From Carnegiea gigantea (Eukaryota > Streptophyta > Magnoliopsida > Caryophyllales > Cactaceae), in contig JAKOGI010000145.1 in NCBI GenBank assembly GCA_029747015.1, forward strand, positions 803,501-867,500: 64,000 nt of DNA, given 5' to 3'. This document shows, in pieces, positions 45,810 to 58,474 of this stretch. Every line of letters begins with the position of its first letter. Position 1 is the first letter of the stretch. The notes under the pieces are model-generated. The model was given only the letters and a program-made list of their open reading frames with translations, searched no databases and had not been told where the DNA came from. Made by a program: the position numbers and the translations under genes.

Positions 45810-47119
45810 TTTGGAAAAAGATGAAAAGAGAACCAATAAGCTAAAGGTGCAGGTGGAGGAGAGAAGGACAAAAAAGGAAGAAGAGGGGAGGATGGTGGAG
45901 AGAAAATCAGCCTGACTCTAAAGGGAATGAGAAGAGAGATAAAGAGAATGGAGGCTACTTCGACTAGAATTGGCACTAAACCAAGGAGATCTTCCTTTAT
46001 GGCAGCTAGACTTCTAGCACAGGCATATCTTGTTAGCTTAAGTGCCTCTCAAGTCCTTGAAAGGGTTTGAATATCATAGGCTCTTTCGACGCTAGGTCCT
46101 TCATCATCTTCTTTTTCTTCTCTTCCTTTTTCGTCTTGTCATCCTCGCATACTTTAATTTTGCTCTCCCTATATAATATATCTCTGAAGTTTTTATGTAT
46201 GTAACAAAATTCAAACAACTAATGAAGAATTCTTAATTTTGCTCTATTACATGTGTCTTGTATTGATCTTTCATTATTTCTAGCTTCTTCCTTTTGTCTA
46301 CAATCTTATGTTATAACAGGAACATCTCAGATTCTTTCTTTATGAATAGAGGATGTAAGGATTTTGGCATTTAAAGCCAATGCACTTCACAATTCTGCAC
46401 AAAAATTTATAGGCTTTCTTCCATTATTACAATGGCTTTGTTAACCTACATTATATACTCTTTTTGATAGTGTTAATATCTAGAATTTCCATGTGCATAA
46501 ATGTCACATTCGATGCTTATGCCTAGTTTTTTTTTGGCTCGCTTTAGGCTTTCCTACTTCTGTATCTCTCTTAAAAGGAGTTTTTGTGTCAAGCAAGCTC
46601 CTGAGCTTTGAATTAAAGCTTAAATATCTTTTCCATTCCATAAAAAAAGAATGACTGATTAACCAGCCGCATCATTTTGCATCAGGAAATTGTGTTATGA
46701 GTTGTATTCATTTAATAAAGTTTTGTGAATTTAAGTTTTGTGTGTCTCATTTAGCAGAATTTCGGTTCCTCTTAGGTCTTAACTCAACCCCTTGAGATAT
46801 CTGTTATCAATTTCATTGTTGAATTTCTTGACTTGGTCTTAAGAATTTTGCTCTGCATAAGTCTTATCCCATGCTTAACTAAATCTAATGACCTATTTAG
46901 GAGTTTTTACTACGTTTTGCTGCAATCACCTCATTCACACTCATATTAAACAATTCATAATACAAAGTTAAACATAAGGGAATTTAAAGGGGTGATTTGT
47001 TAACTCTGCTATGATTTAAAATATTAGTTCCAAGAATATGCAAAATTCTTACATTGGTTATAGAATTTAATTAGTGCTTTCATGGAAACATAGATTACTT
47101 GTAGTGTAAAACTATGCAT
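45810..47119. other. Intergenic sequence, no gene recognised
   Basis: AT-rich, no recognisable domain. May belong to the 3' part of the gypsy remnant at 47120, but no LTR end could be identified. Confidence 0.4.
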
Positions 47120-47460
47120 AGTAGCATATGAGATTGTCCACAGGCCAAGTACCTGAAACCTCTTTGCCCTTTAGGGTGAGGAATTTGTAGGTACTAGGAA
47201 ACACTTCCTTTTGATAATATATGGTCCTTCCCAGTTTGGTGCCTACTTCACGAGATGTTTTGCAACTACTTCCATGCTTATTTAGACTAGGTCACCAGGC
47301 TTTAGTGGTTGAGGGTTCACTCTTATATTATATATATGCCCTAGTGATTCTAGCTTTGTACAATTTTATTTTCATCGTAGATTTTTCCTTTATTTCTAGC
47401 TATAAATCTTGGGCATTAGCTTTTGCCCTTTCATTTTGTGTTGGCATAGGCACCTAAATA
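47120..47460 (-). pseudogene. Gypsy integrase C-terminus remnant
   Basis: Minus-strand frames contain NERAKANAQDL, IKLYKARITRAY, LKPGDLV and then APNWEGPYIIK, the order found at the C-terminus of integrase in Tat/Athila-type plant gypsy elements (GDLVLR...LAPNWEGPY). At least two stops and one frameshift. No further pol sequence is seen to the right. Confidence 0.7.
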
Positions 47461-47799
47461 GTGTCTCCTGTTTTTATAAAATGCTTTATGATGGTAAACT
47501 GATCAAATAAGACTTGCAGACCTCCAAATATTGAAATGAAGAGCTTTAAAATATAGCAATATCTATTAACCCATACATGTAAAGCCAAAGATGCCCACTA
47601 AAGGCCAAAAGAACTCCAAAACCCAAATAGACCCAAGTTGACGATGTTCGGTATCTAGTTGAGATTTATTCTTCATTTTTCCCTACTCTAGGGTGTATAA
47701 AATTATTGAGTTCAGATATTACTGTTCTTCATTGAATAAGCTTTATAATGACATGTTATGTACCAAAATCTGATAAGCAATGAATAGAACATAAGTGAA

Positions 47800-49392
47800 T
47801 ATTGGGGCCTGCATGGAAAATGACACATGTTTACTATTTTGCTTATATCTTCTTTCACACATATCCAAAAAATATGAAATTAGTGTCATTAGAAAATAGA
47901 CTCAATAATATTTTAGCAAAAGAATCACTCGAAGCGGAGGCTAAATGACAAAGTTATGGCCAAAACAATTTACAGCCCAACATGGCCTAAAAAAAGTCTG
48001 CAAAGTTTTGCGTTTGCTGGATTCGGACCGGGCCGGATACCTAGAAGAATGATCCCACTTCTTCTTAATGTCTTTTTACACTCCTAAAATGGGTCTCATC
48101 TATTACTATTTTATTTGCATCAGTGCAACCATCCAAATTAAGTCTATAAAGAGTTGTTAAATCTCTTTACTCTAAACCAACTCGTATCGCCCCTCTAAGC
48201 ATCATAAAAGGGGCCTACCCTAAGGGATGAACACATCAGAAAATTGGATAGAAAACCCATAGAAATAGAGGGGAAAAAAAACTAAAAAACACTCCAAAAA
48301 TTAGAGAGAACACGGAAGAAACTTTGAGAGACTGTTAAGAGGTTCAGAGAGCCTAACCAACCCCTTCTGAAATCTATCCTCAAAACTCTCTAAGGTACAA
48401 GTTAAGGCTTGATATTCTCGATCTCGAGGTTCTCTATGTCACTTAAGCAGGTAATATGAGGGCGCCAATTTTTCAAACCTTTCCTTCTTTTCTCTCCTTG
48501 CTTTCTCTTTATTTTATTTAATCTCGGGTTTAGTAAAGATATTATCTTTAATTAGTCTAACCCTACTCGCTGTAATTGCTTACATTATTTATTCTTTTGA
48601 ACTAGCATTGTATTCTTAATTCCTGTTATTTTAGACTAATTTATTGCATGATTGTTTGTTAGTGTAATTAGATTTAATTCTCCGTATAGATTAGTTGGTG
48701 CCATCAGTGATAACTAGTGGTGTTGTGATGCATTCCATTGTGACATCATATCTTCGTTGTTGAATCTGAATCCTCAGTTCGAGCCTATGAAGTCAGATGG
48801 TCCTTATACTAGGAGTTATTTGGGGGCCTTTTGAAAACCTTTTTAAAACAAGCTTACTATCCCTTTCAGTGTCCATTTGGTTTATGGTTAATATGAACCT
48901 ATTGTCCTTTTGGTGTTCCTTCAGTTATGGCCCAATTTATGGAGCAAATTTGGTTTGTAGCCTTTCATAAAACTCACTGGTCACTCTATTAGATAAAGTT
49001 CATCACTTTTCTTACTTGTCATTAATTTTCTTCTACTTTATATTTCTAGATTTAGCAAACTGGTTTGGGATTCCAATAATAACATGGTCTGGACCAGAAT
49101 TTAGGCTCAGTTCTGGTCTAGGCTTATTGCCCCAATTATCGAATTGAGCAGGCATTACCTGCTAGGACTTAGCAAGGTGGACTAGACTTGGCTTTGACCC
49201 CAGGACCCAGTGGAGTTCTCGGATTAGGGTTGAGACCATGTTCTTTAGGCTAAGCCTGCAGTCTTACTGCAATTCAGCCTATTGCGAAATTAAAAAAAAT
49301 ATATATCAGACTTAAATCCAAGCACCTAGCAAGTGGTTCCAACCATTCGTGGGGGACTGTACCTGTGGGGTTCCTGGTCATAATTCTTACAG
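47800..49392 (+). mobile_element. Probable Tat/Ogre-like LTR, left end uncertain
   Basis: The right end is set by the PBS at 49393. The body has no ORFs. The left boundary is a guess from the loss of recognisable neighbouring sequence, so the length is not known. Confidence 0.4.
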
Positions 49393-49411
49393 TGGCGACT
49401 CCATTGCGGAC
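49393..49411 (+). other. Tat/Ogre-like primer-binding site
   Basis: tggcgactccattgcgga resembles the PBS of Tat/Ogre gypsy elements (TGGCGACTCC..TGGGGA, described as complementary to an arginine tRNA). It follows a ...ttacag LTR end. Confidence 0.55.
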
Positions 49412-50339
49412 ATTTTTCTTTTCAAAAAAGAAGGCTAAATTTAAAATTCAATACGAGAAATTATTTTAGTTACACTTGTATTAGACATTCTTTTCATTAA
49501 AGGTGTTGCCCTGACTTGATTAACAATACCTCTAGGTTAAGCCACATTGTTACGCCTCGAAAAAATAGTTGGTCAACTCGGTGGGTCCATTAGACTTCCA
49601 ACTAAGCATACAACTATTTCACCCATTCATGACACACTTTCTTGGTCGACATGATATAGGAAAGTAAAGAAAATGTTTTAGTCTTGTCATGCAGCCCATA
49701 GATGATGTATAAAGCATTTGCATCACAAGAGGACTATAGTAAACCTTACTTAAACCACTTATAACTTAGAGCTTTGGATGAGGTTGGCACTCATGTGCAT
49801 CAATGATTCTGTCAACGTTTAGAACCCTAGCTGACTGTCTAAACCTTAACTATGCTCGAAGACATATCCCTTCAGAAAGAAGAAGAGGATTTAGTTAATG
49901 ATAGAGATGGAAGGCATGTGAAATTCTTTACAAACATCAACCATTCATAAACCCTACCTAAAAAAAGGTATGTACAATTAAGACAAAAGGATTATTTACC
50001 TATTAAAATGAAGTAAGCCTCAATTATGTTGCGTCTGCACATGGGAAGGTGTTGCATTTGTCCTATATCTGATTTGATGTACTGCATATTCGACAATAAG
50101 AAGGTTGCAGCCTATGAGTTTTTCAGTATGCCCTAGGAGTACTGCGTGAGAGAGGATATGCGCAAGGCCCATTCAAAAATGCACCACCTTATGTGAGATC
50201 AAGAACCCCTGTATAATGCGAACATGTTACCGTTGGTTCATGTTCAACTGTAAGATTAAATGCTAAGTCCACCTTAAAGTGTGTGCGCCATATGGCAAAC
50301 TAACACGTTGAATTTAGGCACTTGCACTTGCTTTTGCAG
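49412..50339 (+). other. Leader-like sequence after the Tat-type PBS
   Basis: About 0.9 kb without a recognised ORF, cut off by the Athila-like LTR at 50340. Confidence 0.35.
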
Positions 50340-51625
50340 TGTTGACATAGTTTAAATCATAAGCGCATGACATAGCAGTAATAAGTAAACAGTGAGTACA
50401 GGTTGAATTCTCAGGGTACCAGAACTAATTTAACTGCTCAATCTAGGTGAATCAAATTTGGAGATTCAAATTTTAACTAGAAAACAATAACAACTAAGAA
50501 TGTGAGAAATCGAAATATCAAAACACTCAAGTTGGAATTAACAACAGAATTACGCTAGCAAATAAATTACTAACTCCATCAAACTGGCCCAAACAAGCAA
50601 CATAAATGGATAGATTGACAATTAAGTTCATCTCCTCCCTCTTTCAAGGAGTTGAAGACTAATCTTAGAACTATAATTACCTATTTTTATGGGGCTAAAA
50701 GTCAAACGATTACAAGATCTATAGTCTCGAATCTCAATTAGAACTTAAATTATTTTCACATCAAAATCCTAACTGTCTACTAAGCCACGATAGGTAAATG
50801 TTTCGTCTTTCAACACTCCCCTAAGCCGTAAAAGAAACATATGAATGTTGTTTCAAGTAATTCATCAAATACGCGGTGAGCGAAGTAATTATGATTCAAC
50901 TAGGCATAGCTAGTGTTAATCCAAACCCAAGTTGGAAAATTTAGCTACTAATCATATCAACAACCATAGAAAGCCCTAGAATGATAAAACCCTAGAAAAC
51001 CAATAATAAAAGGAGAGAAAGAGAATTGAGAAGTAAACTTGAATTAGTTGAAGTAAAAGTAGCAATTTGATCATCGAAATTAATGATTTTCCAATCAACA
51101 AGCGTCTACAAATTCTATCTAATAAACCCTAAAAATCACCCCAAAGAAAGTTTTATGTAATAATTTAAAAGGCGACCTCAATAAAGTCTGAAATCTGCTT
51201 AAGAATTGCAAAAATAGGGAAGATGCATGGTCGTGTTTTGACACATGCACTTTCGAAATTGGCAGACTGTAAGGCCGTGCACAACTTCGGAAAATAATAC
51301 TAAAGTATGTATGTTTCTACACGGTTATGCCTTAGTGCACGACCAACTTTCTTGGGCTCTTCAATCTTGCTCTTTTTGCTCTCCAAACTTCATTGTACCT
51401 CCTTTCTTCTTGAGAAATAATTCCTGTTGCTTTTCTTTGCATCAACACTTGTGAATTTCTCCTTTTCTTGGCACCACTTGCTAAAAATAAGAAAATAATT
51501 CTATGAGCACAATATGAATGAAAAGAAGGACATTTACGCTCTCTCATCATAATCCAACATAAAAAAAAATTGGGGAAAAGGGGGTTAAATAAGGCGTTAA
51601 ATGAGGTCAAAATAGAGGTTTATCA
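50340..51625 (-). repeat. 3' LTR (left) of the Athila-like element
   Basis: Plus strand starts tgttgacatagtttaaatc and ends gaggtttatca. The sequence to its right is purine-rich on the minus strand (CAAGGGAGAGACAAG), acceptable as a PPT. Confidence 0.75.
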
Positions 51626-52952
51626 ACTCCGTATGCTTGTCTCTCCCTTGTCCCGAAGCAATACTAAGTGTTAAATGCTCAATAAGGGAGATGGACTACT
51701 AATCACACCCTCCTCAGGCAAAGGAATAATAAGCAACCGATTAGGCATAATCATGCATCAAGGCTAGCCAAGTCAAGGTGTCAAAAACATTTTTAATAAA
51801 TCACACTTCTTAAATACAACACATCAGACACCTCATTTGAATTATACAATAAGATAAAATATCCCCCAATAAGTGGTGAGCAAGCGTGAATGGTAAAACC
51901 TGACTTTGGAATAAAGTGGAACACTCTTCTTAATGTGTTTGGATGCAAAACTTGGGTATACATAATGCTCAAGCCAATCATGCAAACTACGATAAGTTTC
52001 AAAAGATACTCAGTTCTCCACCACTTGGTGTAAAAGCAAAATGCCAATCATGAGAACTTCCAGAAAGGATGCAATAGGGCCAAGCTTAGTGGCGAGAAGG
52101 AAAATCAATTTAGGAAAAGTGGAGCTACTAGCCAATAGACTAGGGAGCGAGAGCACTTTCACAACAATAAGTAACAAAACATAAACATCACATCCCTATT
52201 GAAAAATGAGCGCAAACCCCACAAAAGACCACAAGGAAACATTGAACATACTTATTGAATTAATCCCATGCTAAACACTTTATTCACACTGTTTTTTCCT
52301 TTTTATTTTTTTCATTTTTTTCTCAACTTTTCTTCCAGATGCGTGAATGGCGTCGGAGACACAAAATCTCAACTCACAATTCCTTAAATACTAAACCACC
52401 ATTAGAAACACCCAAAAGATGAATTAATCCTCAAAATATTCCCAAGCTAATGAAAAAGTGTTGCTCCACTAGACTTTTGCAAATATATGGGTGCTAAGCA
52501 TAGGCCAAAGGTATAGTGAATGTGGGTACAATAACAAATAAGGAAAGACACAAAGGGCTAGCAAGAGGGACATCATACATCAATGGGCGACTTTCAAGCT
52601 CATGTGGCCATATAAAACAAAGAGTGCCATAATCATATCAAATATACACATGGTAAGTGTAATATCAAAGAGAACTAAACCAAGTTCTAGAGATGCAATC
52701 ATGGATGAGTCACACACGAAAGGAACTATGGAGTACATGTAAGAAATAGTAATTGGGCTCGAAATCTCATGGGTTAATCTATCACACTCAATGCAACTCA
52801 CTCTAAGGTCCCTGCTTATCAAGGTCAAACAAATCAAATAACATGAATCTCAAGGGCGAATAACATGCAACATAGGGTAAGGCAATCCTAAATGGTCAAG
52901 AAAATTTGCATAAGATTTGCACCAAGACAAACCACACCTCAACATATAATCA
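51626..52952 (-). other. 3' non-coding part of the Athila-like element
   Basis: No domain recognised; short frames at 51793-52047 and 52580-52837 show no homology I can name. Confidence 0.4.
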
Positions 52953-55326
52953 TGTGTAAAGCTTATCGTGGAGCTACAAATTTAAGAACTACTTCGATTT
53001 ATAAATAATATTTATAACATAGGAAAGCAGGGATCGATCCACGAGGAAAGATTATGTCAAAAAGCTAGTTTAATTCTAAATAATTTTACTAATCTAATTT
53101 ATTGTTTCTTCTCTTTGTAATTCTAAAATAAATCAAATTTAATAGATAAAATCTAAAAAAAAAATACTTAATATTACTCCTAATTGTTCTAAATTTAACT
53201 CTGAAAATAAAATAGCAAGTAGTTATCCTAAATAATCTAGAAAAAATAAAAACAGAATAATAGCACAATATTAAACTAAAAATGAAAACAAAAAAATAAC
53301 AAACAGAAAATTAATATTAAAAATCACAAACAGTAACCTAAACTAATATTCTTCAAGTTTGTAAGCTTATAACTCCAGAATTATATCTAATTAATTTCAA
53401 AAAAATTAAAATAGAAAACTACTGCAGAATAATAAAATAGAAAATTAAATCTGAAATTAGAAAATAAATAAACTGCACTAATATAAATACGAAATTAATT
53501 AACAAAATTACCCAAATTTAAGGATATAATTTTCTGGACTCAATAACACCTAAAAAAATGAAATAAATATTAAAAATGCAATTTTTAGATTTATTGAAAT
53601 AAAAACCTGCACATATCCAATTGACGAAATAATTCTGAAAAATTATCAAATAATTTCCAAAAATTCTAAAATTAAATAGAGGCAGATTAGGACACTATCT
53701 AAACCCTAGAATGGATTGAAAACTTGAAAAAAATGAAAGAAACTATTTTTAGCCTAATTTCTAACAAACCGATAATTAAACGATAAAACAGAATATGAAT
53801 CCAATCTGACAATTATAATCACTCTAAAAATCAAAATCTAACTAATCTAAAATTACCAAGACACTCCTAAAAGACTATTCTTTTGGGAGGGGTAAATGAA
53901 ATTTATATCGAAGCTAATAATTAAAGAAGAAAAATTGACAAACTGAACAAATTAACCAAAAAGCGATAAATAATTATCAAAGATACCAAATTTATGAAAA
54001 ATGCTTAGCATAATCTATATCCACCATGCAAATTAATATTTATCATTAACACACAAGTCAATTTCATTCATGAATTAAACTGTAGAAGACACTCACCAGC
54101 AGATCTTCCCCATTTTTCCTTATATTTTAGTTTAATTAGGTCCAGCCCTAATATAAATCCTACTAATTTTGATAACCCTTACACCAGTGCAAGAATTTAA
54201 TCAAACTAGAGCATTACGTATTAGAAAAATATCATCTAACGTCTTGTAACCAATTTACCAGTAAATCGATTTAACAAAAATCTAAAACGATTACCTAATT
54301 AAAAGAGATGGGTTTGAGCCATCCATGATTAATTAGGGTGATACTAATGCTTAAAAGACGATAACTTTTATGTATTAAAGCCCTTTAAATTATCATATGA
54401 ATTCGTATTAAACTAACTAGCATGTATTCTAATTAATATAATACGAATATCATGAACGATAAATACTAATCGCTGTAGAATCATGAATATAAATCAACTA
54501 GACAATAAAATATGAAACTTATTTCAAAATAATCAATTTAGCATGGTTTCAAATAGATTATGCCAAGCACAAACAAATTACTCACTCATATTAAAAATAA
54601 AATCACAAAATTCAGCCAAATAATCCATATTAAATATTAAACTAAACACAAAAAATATATATATATAAAATTCAAAATAGGGAGAAGAAGGAGCCGTGGA
54701 GATCGATGGTGTAGCTGCGTGGGGGTTTTTATTCAATGAAGATGGTGATGAGTATGTGATGCTAGGATGATGGAGAAAGGAGGGGAGGTTCTTGGGTTCT
54801 TGATTATGGTGATAGAGATTGAAAGAAGAAGCAAGGGTGTGATGAAAGATGGTGATGATGACGAATGTTTGAGGCGTGAATGGAGGGTAGCTGTGGAGTG
54901 ATAGAAAGTGGTTGTGGGTTATGATGAGGCGTGGGCTTCTTGTTCTATGAAGAAGATTGATGGATGATGATATATAATGGAGAGGAAAGGAGGGGTGGGA
55001 TAGCTAGGGTTTTTCTTTTTTTCTCTTCTTCCTTTCTTCCTTAGACTTCTTCTCCCTCAAGACTTCTAGCTTTCCTCCAACTCTTGAAACCCTAGCCCAA
55101 TTAAATAATTATGAAAATAATATTTTTTATAAATTATTATTTTTGGACTGTCTTTATAGCCAAGTGTGTAAAACCTGAACTTCGACGTCCTCTCTTCTCC
55201 TCTTTATTTAATTATTGCTAATCCTGAAAAATATAAAAAATAGAATAAATTAGACGAAATAATATATATAACACAATCGGATTATTTAATAAAACAATGC
55301 ATGATTTTTGACTTAACATCATGTCA
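52953..55326. mobile_element. Candidate solo LTR nested in the Athila-like element
   Basis: Very AT-rich block with the gcagggatcgatccacgagg motif (53028-53047) that is common near the ends of plant gypsy LTRs. Proposed ends TGTGTAAAGC...CATGTCA give a flanking atca (4 bases) on both sides. Boundaries and strand are tentative; it could instead be part of the host element. Confidence 0.35.
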
Positions 55327-55959
55327 ATCAATTAGCTATCGCTCCTTGCATTATCATCATAAGAGGGGTTTTCAAAAACTCTTTTTCAAATGTTCAATTA
55401 TTTAAAATTTGTTTCAAAAGCATTTAATCTAGGTAAGAAAGCAATAAAATAGATAGAGGATAACGAAGAGCACGATAAGAGAGAAAGAGTATATGTGAAG
55501 CTTATGAATTCCCAACTCGATTGCTTTTCCCCTTGTGTTGCAACATCTAACCTTTATGCTCTAAGCTACATGCTGTAGTAAATGAAAAACGTAAAAAATA
55601 ACCTAATAAAACTATACAAAGTCCTAGCTATATGATGCATGTGCAAGGCATGTCATCTAAACCACGCCCCAAAATACACAATTTCGCTTAAAGAGCTACA
55701 AGCTCACTCCCTCGTGCATGAGATTTTCATTGTCCTCAATGAAAAGGACATACAAAGGATCAAGGAAAAATATTTGTAGTGCAAAGAGGAAATGGCAGAG
55801 GAGGCGAGGGGGAGGGAGTGATACCCTTTTTCTTGAAAGCAATTAAATGTTTGGGTTGTATCTCAAGAAGTGCTTATTTAAGGTATGTCTCTTGACCTTT
55901 ACCTTAGGCCATGGATAATGGCAGGAGGGACGGAGGCAGAAGAGTTGGAATAGTGAATG

Positions 55960-56420
55960 GTGGTGAATTAACTACCCCTCAGGGGAAAACATGCATAAGT
56001 GCTCCCAAAACTAGCTAAGATTGGTGCAGGAAAATCAGATAGAGCACCAAGCCTCATGTAAGGTCTTCCATCTCCATCAAACTCCTTTATCCTAAAGACA
56101 ATTGCAGGAACCCTAGGAACTATAGAAATCAGAGGTGCTATAAGCGGAATAGTAGTGGGTAAGGGGGAATAGAAGTCTACCTTTTCCTGCAAACTGAAAA
56201 GATATCTTTTCTGCATGAGCATCAATCATAGCTCCTGTAGTTGCTAGAAACAACCTTCCCAAAATGATAGGGAACTAAGAGATGTCATCTGTGTCTATAA
56301 CTATAAAGTCACATGAGATGACAAGATTACCTACCTAAACTTGAATATCCTATAGTTGCTGGAAACGACACCCCACTAAATGATAACGAACTGAGCAGCT
56401 GATGGAGTGATATGCTAACT
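55960..56420 (-). pseudogene. Athila-like protease region
   Basis: Minus-strand pieces show VGNLVISCDFIVIDTDDIS, then FPIILGRLFLATTGAMIDA (about 56226-56275), the conserved ILGRPFLAT block after the retropepsin Asp in Athila polyproteins. Stops interrupt it. Confidence 0.7.
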
Positions 56421-57099
56421 GAGTACGTATGCTAGTGGGTTTCAGGTTCTATAGTTGAAGCTTTCTATAGAGAGAGAAGGACATCAGGCTCACACTAGCT
56501 CCTAATTACTAAGGGGTTCTCTCAATCTCCAGGCCCCTATTGAACAATGAATAAAGAAAATGCCCGAATCTTATAGCTTGGATGGTGACTTGTTCTGGAG
56601 AACCACAGTGCACAAATCTTTAATGGGATTCACTGGGACTTCCTCAAGCTTACCCTTGTTAGAGAAGAGCTCCCTTAAAAATTTCAAGTAAGGGGGTGCT
56701 TCCTTGATTGACTCCAAGAAAGGGGCATTGACATAAATCCTTTTTAGTATACCTAGGAATCTAACAAATATAGGTTCAAGCTTGAATCCGGCACCCTATA
56801 AGGGAATGGAAGAGGTGGATGGTAAGAGCGAACAGAAGGTGACTGAGCATTCTTTTCCTCTAGACTTGGGCTCGCTCCTTTCTTCATCCCCTCTATTCTT
56901 ACAGAAATAGGAACTAAAACTGTCTCCTGAAGTATCATCACGGGGCTCTCTACTAACTTCTCACCCTTCAAAGAGATTGCATTGATGTGACCCCTGGGGT
57001 TTGATTCAGGCTGGCCCAGTAGATGCCGCTTAGGTCGAGATAACCTGCTAACATATTCGACTATTTGTGCAATTTAGGTGTCCTTCATCTTTTGGTGAA

Positions 57100-58320
57100 A
57101 AGTTATAGTCTCAATCAGTCTTGGTTTTGGGTTTGAATAAAGCGCTCCATAAGATTCTCCAAGATAGATTTTGGTTGTGGGGGTTGAGGAAGTGGGTTAT
57201 AAGGGGCTCTATACTAGTACCCAGGTGGCTGTATAGAACTCTGAGGTTAAGCATTTGAGTTCTTATAGGGAGGGTTAGGGTGATTCTTCCATCCAAGGTT
57301 GTAAGTATTAGAGTAGGGATTGTTCTATGGTGTAGTGTTAAAACTATACAAGGCATTAGTGTGTTCAACGGTAGAAGGACCACTTTACTAATCAATAGTT
57401 GTATGCCCCTACATACCACAGATCTCACAAATAGCATACACTCCAACTGAGGAATTAGAAGTGTCTCCCCTATTAAGCCTTTGGCCCAATGCATCTACCC
57501 TACTGGCTAGAACTCTCACATCATTAACCTCATACTTGGTGCTCTCTTTTTTGGGGTAGTTCGTTCTGTAGACCAGTGATCATTATTGCAAGTCATCTCT
57601 TCCAACGAAGCCTTCATCGCTTCTATGGACTTTTCCATGAGAGCACTTCCTGTGGTAGCATCTACTAAAATTTTCACTGACTGTTCTAGCCTGTTATAGA
57701 ATGTTTGGACTAAGAACTAGTTAGGAACACCATGATGAGGATATTGCCACTGAAGGTCTTTAAATCTCTCCTAAGCTTCATATAAAGACTTCTTATCTCA
57801 TTGAGTAAAGGAAGTAATGTCTGCTCTCAGCTCTGTGGTTTTACCCAGGGAAAGTACTTCTTGAGAAAAGCCTTCAAGAGAGTGTCCCATGTAGAGAAAG
57901 AGTTGGGAGTCTCGTGTTACAACTAATCACTGACCCTATCCTTCAATGAGAATAGGAAGAGCATTAGCTAGATAGCATCATTGGATACCTCATTAAGCTT
58001 GATCATGTTGCATTTCATGAGGAAGTTGTGAAGATACGTATTAGTGTTCTCCAAGGGGTGTCCGTCAAACTGATTACTTTCCACAAATGTGATAAGAGTT
58101 GGCCGGAGCTCGAAGTTGTGTGTCTCAACTGTGTTGGCTTTACAATGGACGAGTCAATCTTGGTGGCTTTGGGCATAGCATAAGGACCATGTTCTGTTCT
58201 TTGCCAGCCATCTTTGCCTCTTTCTTCCTCATTCACACTTATCTGTGTCGGTTTTGTGCAGTTGCTTTGATCTCAGGGCCTAGGGGAGCAAGATTTTGAT
58301 TGCCCTGACTTCTCCTGTGT
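57100..58320 (-). pseudogene. Athila-like gag
   Basis: Minus-strand frames contain FELRPTLITFVESNQFDGHP, a NFLMKCNMIKLNEVS block, and TWDTLLKAFLKKYFP (about 57850-57890), matching the order of Athila gag (FELKP...FGG.P.EDP..H...F...C...K..GV...LF.FSL...A...L......TW..L...FL.KYFP). Several nonsense codons. Confidence 0.75.
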
Positions 58321-58452
58321 ATACAAAGCAAACAATACACTAAGCGTAAGTAGTGTCAAGTGCGAATAAAGAAGAACTAAAAAACTACAAAAATAGAAAA
58401 ATAAAAGCCAGTCTAGAGTATTCTAATCGGCTCTTCTATTGAAAAGAACAAG

Positions 58453-58468
58453 TTCTCCGGTGGTGCCA
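58453..58468 (-). other. Decayed Athila-type primer-binding site
   Basis: Minus-strand TGGCACCACCGGAGAA beside the right LTR. Confidence 0.5.
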
Positions 58469-58474
58469 AAAACT

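Noticed and set aside
47221..47457. 78-residue plus-strand open frame with hydrophobic residues
   Set aside because: Antisense to the gypsy integrase C-terminus remnant; the apparent hydrophobicity reflects the complement of charged codons.
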